Source of the DNA: Ferrovibrio sp. MS7
GTDB taxonomy: Bacteria > Pseudomonadota > Alphaproteobacteria > Ferrovibrionales > Ferrovibrionaceae
Direction of reading: 5' to 3'
Length of the DNA stretch: 64,000 nucleotides
NCBI RefSeq assembly: GCF_038404985.1
Contig: NZ_JBBKBA010000003.1
Coordinates: 372,001 to 436,000, forward strand
Each line of letters begins with the position of its first letter. The stretch's first letter is position 1. Of this stretch, positions 60,141 to 64,000 are shown piece by piece. Made by a program: the position numbers and the translations under genes. The notes under the pieces were generated by a model. That model was not told where the DNA came from and made no database searches. It saw only the letters and a list, made by a program, of their open reading frames with translations.

Positions 60141-61181
60141 ATGGCTCTTTCTACCCGCCGCCGCCGCCAGGTGCTGCTGCTGCTGCGCTTCATCGGCATC
60201 GGCAGCCTTGCCGGCGCGCTCTATGGCCTTGCCATCGATTCATCGCTTGGCGGCGATTCCGCCCGGCTTGGCTTCCTGCGCGGCCTGATCACCGGCGCCA
60301 TGGTTACATTCGCGATTGCGGTTTTTGAAATCTTCTACGCTACCGGCCCCAGCGGCCAGGGCCTGCGCCGCCTGCCCTTCATGCGCGTGGCGCTGATCAA
60401 GACCGTACTCTACTCCTTCTTCATCGTTTCCCTGGATGGGCTCGGCAATGTGCTGGTGCCGATCGAGGACGCAGAACCGACCGGCTTCAACTCCGCGACG
60501 CTGATTACCCTGGTGGCGGCACTGGGCTTCACCTTCGTGGTCAACACGCTGATGCAGATCAACCTGCTGCTCGGTCGCCGCGTGCTGAAGAACTTCATCA
60601 AGGGTCGCTACCACCATCCGCGCCTGGAACAGCGCGTGTTCCTGTTCCTCGACATGCGCGGCTCCACCGCGATTGCCGAGCGCATCGGCGATATCGCCTT
60701 CCACAAGCTGCTGAACCAGTTCTTTTCCGACCTCGGCGAAGCGGTGGAAGATCATGAGGGCAGCATCGAGAAATATGTCGGCGACGAAATGATCGTCACC
60801 TGGCCGTCGCCTGTGAGCGATGCCCGTGCCGTCGCCACCATATTCGCTGCCCGTGACCTGTTGCAGCGCCGCGCCGCTTTCTACGCCGAGCGCCTGGGCG
60901 CTGTGCCGGATTTCCGTGCCGTGCTGCATGCCGGTCCGGTGGTGGTAGGCGAAATGGGCGATTTCAAGCGCGAGATCGCCCTGCTCGGTGATACCATCAA
61001 CACCACGGCCAAGATCGAGCAATGGGCCAAGGGGGTGGAGCATACGGTTATCGCCAGCCGCGCCGCGCTCGACGCCATGGGTGCGCTGGAGGATGTAAAG
61101 GCCGTTCCGCTCGGTGCGCAGACGCTGCCAGGCAAGGCCCAGCCACTAGAACTTTTCGCTTTACAGTCAGAACAGAAATAA
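60141..61181 (+). CDS. Membrane-bound class III adenylate/guanylate cyclase
   Basis: A 346-residue cyclase. Residues 8-150 carry about four helices, and the catalytic domain (about 165-340) begins RVFLFLDMRGSTAIAERIGD, with the first metal Asp in FLDMRGST, and has KYVGDEMIVTW, the second metal Asp. It presumably makes cAMP (or cGMP) from an inner-membrane site; the membrane part may sense a signal. An MFS gene follows by 19 bp and may be co-transcribed. Confidence 0.85.
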   Translation: MALSTRRRRQVLLLLRFIGIGSLAGALYGLAIDSSLGGDSARLGFLRGLITGAMVTFAIAVFEIFYATGPSGQGLRRLPFMRVALIKTVLYSFFIVSLDGLGNVLVPIEDAEPTGFNSATLITLVAALGFTFVVNTLMQINLLLGRRVLKNFIKGRYHHPRLEQRVFLFLDMRGSTAIAERIGDIAFHKLLNQFFSDLGEAVEDHEGSIEKYVGDEMIVTWPSPVSDARAVATIFAARDLLQRRAAFYAERLGAVPDFRAVLHAGPVVVGEMGDFKREIALLGDTINTTAKIEQWAKGVEHTVIASRAALDAMGALEDVKAVPLGAQTLPGKAQPLELFALQSEQK

Positions 61182-61200
61182 CGCCGGGAAGAGAGTGATC

Positions 61201-62469
61201 ATGAGTACATCGGTTCCGCTGGCATTCATCGCCGGGCGCGTGTTGCTGCCCTTCGCCTGCGGCTATTTCATGTCCTACCTGTTCCGCTCGGTGAACGCGG
61301 TGATCGCGCCGAACCTGCAACAGGATCTTAATATCGGCGCCGCCGATCTCGGCAGCCTGACCGCTGCCTATTTCATCATTTTTTCACTGGCACAGTTGCC
61401 GCTCGGTATCCTGCTTGACCGCTACGGGCCGCGCCGTGTGCAAGCTGCCTTGCTGCTTTTCGCCGCGCTCGGCGCCGGCGTGTTCGCCCTCGGCACGCAA
61501 TTCTCGCATCTGTTCATCGGCCGCACCCTGATCGGCCTGGGCGTTGCCGGCGGCCTGATGAGCGCGATGAAAACCATTTCGCTGTGGCTGCCCGCTGAAC
61601 GCTGGGCGCTGGCCAATGGCGTGTTCATGACCGCCGGCGGCCTCGGCGCACTCTGTGCCACGCTGCCGGTGGAATTGCTGGTGCAGTGGCTCGACTGGCG
61701 TGCCGTGTTCTGGATTCTCGCCGCCATGGTGACGGCGGCATCGGCGGCAATCTTCTTTGCCGTGCCGGAGAAACCCGGCTCGCATAGCGCGGCGGAAAGC
61801 CTGGGCAGCCAGTTGCGCGATTGCGGTCGCATCCTGGTCGACCGCCGCTTCTGGCGCATCGCGCCGGTTTCGATGCTGGGCATGGCCAGCGGCATGGCGA
61901 TCCAGGGCTTATGGTCCGGGCCTTACCTGCGCGATGTCGGTGGCCTGGGCCGGCTTGAGGCCGCGGAATTACAGTTCATGCTGGCCGCTGCCTTAACGCT
62001 CGGCTTCACCCTCACCGGCATCGTTGCCGACCGGCTGCAGCGCTTTGGCATCAGCCTGCGCGCAACACTTTGCGCCGCAACGATGCTCTACGGCGTCACG
62101 CTGGTGATTCTGGCTGCCGGCTGGGCGCCGACCAGCCTGATCGTCTGGTGCGTGTTCGGCCTGCTGTGCAACACCACCGTATTGGCCTACCCGATCCTTA
62201 GCACGCAGTTCCCGGCGCAAGTCACCGGTCGCGTCAACACGCTGCTGAACGGCGTGGTATTCGGCTTCGCCTTCTTCGCCCAGGCCGGACTCGGCTGGAT
62301 CATCGACCTGTGGCCGCGCCAGGCCAATGGCGGCTATCCGCCGGAAGCCTATACCTGGGCCTTCGGCATCCCGCTGGTGGCGATGCTGCTGGCGTTGCTG
62401 TGGTACATGGCGCCGGGGCGTACCAAAATGGATAGAGATGCGCGGATCAAGTCCGCGCATGACGACTGA
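61201..62469 (+). CDS. MFS transporter with repeat-derived C-terminus
   Basis: Major facilitator of 422 residues with 12 expected helices. The A-motif region is LGILLDRYGPRRVQAALLL, and the second half starts near residue 205. Members of this nitrate/ACS-like group export or import small anions. ATG 61201 is preferred to GTG 61195. The last 12 codons (DRDARIKSAHDD) are encoded by REP-like unit 3, so the gene's end has been replaced or extended by the repeat. Substrate unknown. Confidence 0.85.
   Translation: MSTSVPLAFIAGRVLLPFACGYFMSYLFRSVNAVIAPNLQQDLNIGAADLGSLTAAYFIIFSLAQLPLGILLDRYGPRRVQAALLLFAALGAGVFALGTQFSHLFIGRTLIGLGVAGGLMSAMKTISLWLPAERWALANGVFMTAGGLGALCATLPVELLVQWLDWRAVFWILAAMVTAASAAIFFAVPEKPGSHSAAESLGSQLRDCGRILVDRRFWRIAPVSMLGMASGMAIQGLWSGPYLRDVGGLGRLEAAELQFMLAAALTLGFTLTGIVADRLQRFGISLRATLCAATMLYGVTLVILAAGWAPTSLIVWCVFGLLCNTTVLAYPILSTQFPAQVTGRVNTLLNGVVFGFAFFAQAGLGWIIDLWPRQANGGYPPEAYTWAFGIPLVAMLLALLWYMAPGRTKMDRDARIKSAHDD
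62435..62464 (-). repeat. REP-like palindromic unit, copy 3 (inverted), inside the MFS gene
   Basis: Identical over all 30 bases to copy 2 (53086-53115) and in the same orientation, flanked by GGA-AGA-like context on one side. It overlaps the last codons of the MFS gene. Together with copy 4 it makes an outward-facing pair. Confidence 0.85.
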
Positions 62470-62479
62470 AGAGTAAACA

Positions 62480-62509
62480 CGTCATCCCCGGGCTTGACCC
62501 GGGGATCTC
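62480..62509 (+). repeat. REP-like palindromic unit, copy 4
   Basis: CGTCATCCCCGGGCTTGACC... (30 bp), CCCCGGG/CCCGGGG arms around CTTGA. It differs from copy 1 at two positions. It lies between the convergent MFS and ugd genes and may end both transcripts as a Rho-independent-like hairpin, though no U tract is present. Confidence 0.8.
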
Positions 62510-62516
62510 ATGCCAC

Positions 62517-63827
62517 TCACACGCTGGGCCGGCCGACGGAGTGATAGGTGAAGCCGGCCTGGCTCATCTCCTGCGGCTTGTAGATGTTACGCAGGTCGAT
62601 CATCAGCGGCTGCTTCAGCAGGCGCTTCAGGCGGTCGAGATCGAGGGCGCGGAACTGGTTCCACTCGGTGATGATCACCACCGCGTCGGCACCTTCCACG
62701 GCCTGATACGGCCCTTCGCACCATTCCAGGCCGGAAAGCAGCTTCTTCGCCTCGCCCATGCCTTCCGGGTCATAGACGCGCAAGGCGGCACCCGCTGCCT
62801 GCAAGGCCGGCACAATCACCAGGCTGGGGCTGTCGCGCATGTCGTCGGTCTCGGGCTTGAAGGTCAGGCCCAGCACGGCAACGGTCTTGCCGGCCAGCTT
62901 GCCACCCATCGCCGCGATCACCTTCTCGGCCATGCGCTGCTTGCGCTTCTCGTTGATGTCCACCACGGTTTCGACGATGCGCAGCGGCGCATCATGCTTG
63001 CGGCCGGTGGCGACCAGCGCCTGGGTATCCTTCGGGAAGCAGGAGCCGCCATAGCCCGGGCCGGCATGCAGGAACTTGCCGCCGATGCGGCCATCCAGGC
63101 CGATGCCTTTGGCCACATCCTGCACATTCACGCCGGTCTTTTCGCAAAGATCGGCGATCTCGTTGATGAAGGTGATCTTGGTCGCCAGGAAGGCATTGGC
63201 GGCATACTTGATCAGTTCGGCGGTTTCGAGCTGGGTGAACAGGATCGGCGTTTCGTTGATATAGAGTGGCCGGTAGAGGCGGCGCAGCAGATCCTTCGCC
63301 CAGTCGCTCTCGGCGCCGCAGACCACGCGGTCCGGCCGCATGAAATCCTCGATGGCCGCACCCTCGCGCAGGAATTCCGGGTTCGACGCCATCTCGAATT
63401 CGGCATCCGGCCGGGTGGCGCGGATGATGCGCTCCACCTCGCGGCCCGTGCCCACCGGCACAGTGGACTTGGTGACGACCAGGGTGCGCCGCGTCATGCT
63501 TTCAGCGATCTCGCGCGCGGCAGCATAGACATAGCTCAAATCGGCCTCGCCATCGCCGCGCCGCGACGGCGTGCCGACGGCGATGAACACCGCCTCGGCC
63601 TCCGCCATGCCGGCGCGGATATCCTGGGTGAAGCTGAGCCGCCCGGCTTTCACATTGCGCGCCACCAGATCCTCGAGCCCCGGCTCGAAGATCGGGATCT
63701 CGCCGCGCTCCAGGGCTTCGATGCGCTCCGGATTCTTGTCGACACAAATCACCGTATGGCCGAATTCCGAGAAGCAGGCTCCCGAAACCAGGCCGACATA
63801 GCCGGTGCCGATCATCGCGACGCGCAT
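62517..63827 (-). CDS. ugd: UDP-glucose 6-dehydrogenase
   Basis: Makes UDP-glucuronate from UDP-glucose for capsule and exopolysaccharide. The 436-residue enzyme has the Rossmann motif GTGYVGLVSG (7-16), the substrate-domain segment KYAANAFLATKITF, the catalytic Cys in GYGGSCFPKDT (around residue 260) and the second NAD domain TVAVLGLTFKPETDDMRDSPS. The start is preceded by GGGGGAG. It is downstream of galU, which supplies its substrate, on the same strand. Confidence 0.93.
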   Translation of the reverse strand: MRVAMIGTGYVGLVSGACFSEFGHTVICVDKNPERIEALERGEIPIFEPGLEDLVARNVKAGRLSFTQDIRAGMAEAEAVFIAVGTPSRRGDGEADLSYVYAAAREIAESMTRRTLVVTKSTVPVGTGREVERIIRATRPDAEFEMASNPEFLREGAAIEDFMRPDRVVCGAESDWAKDLLRRLYRPLYINETPILFTQLETAELIKYAANAFLATKITFINEIADLCEKTGVNVQDVAKGIGLDGRIGGKFLHAGPGYGGSCFPKDTQALVATGRKHDAPLRIVETVVDINEKRKQRMAEKVIAAMGGKLAGKTVAVLGLTFKPETDDMRDSPSLVIVPALQAAGAALRVYDPEGMGEAKKLLSGLEWCEGPYQAVEGADAVVIITEWNQFRALDLDRLKRLLKQPLMIDLRNIYKPQEMSQAGFTYHSVGRPSV

Positions 63828-63852
63828 CGTGTTACTCCCCCGGGGGTGACGC

Positions 63853-64000
63853 TTACAGCGTCTTGACTACTTCGCGCATGATGCGGGCCGCATCGGCGCG
63901 CAGGTCGGGCCGATCCAGCGCAAAGGCGATGTTGGCTTCAAGGAAGCCGATCTTGTCGCCGCAATCATAACGCTCGCCCTTGAAGCGCAGACCGTTGAAC
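63853..64000 (-). CDS. galU: UTP-glucose-1-phosphate uridylyltransferase, C-terminal part
   Basis: The last 48 codons of a minus-strand gene that continues beyond the window edge; stop TAA at 63855-63853. The translation (FNGLRFKGERYDCGDKIGFLEANIAFAL... ending EVVKTL) is the conserved GalU C-terminus, including the YDCGDK loop that contacts the sugar nucleotide. The next gene, ugd, uses the product UDP-glucose, so the pair form a UDP-glucuronate unit. Confidence 0.88.
   Translation of the reverse strand, partial: FNGLRFKGERYDCGDKIGFLEANIAFALDRPDLRADAARIMREVVKTL

Noticed and set aside
63837-63846. CCCCCGGGGG palindrome before ugd
   Set aside because: It is short and contains the Shine-Dalgarno of ugd. 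The symmetry is probably incidental in GC-rich DNA.

Overview
The window is high-GC, densely packed chromosomal DNA of an alphaproteobacterium, probably from the Rhodospirillales or a neighbouring group. This rests on gene content: an alphaproteobacterial-type parE, ATGA/TGATG start-stop overlaps, many ABC and TRAP binding proteins, a box (aerobic benzoyl-CoA) cluster with a BoxR regulator, NnrU, and short CGTCATG... palindromic intergenic repeats. The assignment is by recognition; no search was run. I see no rRNA, tRNA, insertion sequence, prophage or CRISPR array. No gene-free stretch exceeds about 260 bp.

Layout. 1-5.6 kb: partial PAS-type protein, YciA-like thioesterase, parE, an SDR protein, a membrane diguanylate cyclase and an alpha/beta hydrolase whose start lies in a 15-bp stem. 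5.6-7.5 kb: two universal stress protein paralogues, the first preceded by an FNR/FixK-type box. 7.7-15.2 kb: complete Opp/Dpp-type peptide ABC transporter, a zinc carboxypeptidase-like enzyme and a LysE exporter. 15.3-18.2 kb: flavin-binding PNPOx-like protein, MocR regulator, NnrU. 18.2-24.1 kb: Sel1 protein, iron-type permease, TPR-methyltransferase fusion, small unknowns. 24.1-28.9 kb: one-direction unit of IclR regulator, cyclic amidohydrolase and NMT1/SsuABC-type importer for an unknown ligand. 29.1-31.4 kb: Fe(III)-binding protein behind a Fur-like box, and an unknown lipoprotein.

31.4-39.5 kb is the catabolic heart: alpha/beta hydrolase, benzoate-CoA ligase and flavodoxin on the minus strand; boxR, boxC, boxB on the plus strand; then, past a strong terminator, a thioesterase and gpt. 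Two matching palindromes carrying TATAAT lie before boxR and boxC and look like BoxR operator-promoters. No boxA reductase is visible; the flavodoxin may take part in electron delivery. 39.5-44.4 kb: an unknown membrane protein and an MlaE-F-D-type lipid transporter with its auxiliary lipoprotein. 44.5-47.9 kb: OtnI/Hyi-type isomerase, orphan TRAP binding protein, unknown protein, cytochrome c. 48-51.4 kb: MlaC, Sel1 protein, an unusually long MlaA and a gamma-carbonic anhydrase-like protein, so the Mla system is split over two loci. 51.5-53 kb: ECF sigma factor, putative anti-sigma factor and periplasmic sensor.

53-64 kb: DenD-like dehydrogenase, M20 deacylase (ArgE type), a 257-bp gap with a candidate structured RNA and three tandem terminator hairpins, a class C beta-lactamase-like hydrolase, enoyl-CoA hydratase, typA, a membrane adenylate cyclase, an MFS transporter whose last codons come from a repeat, ugd and the 3' end of galU. 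The most unusual signals are regulatory: two start-sequestering hairpins, the BoxR operator pair, the structured RNA with triple terminators, and a four-copy REP/BIME-like repeat.
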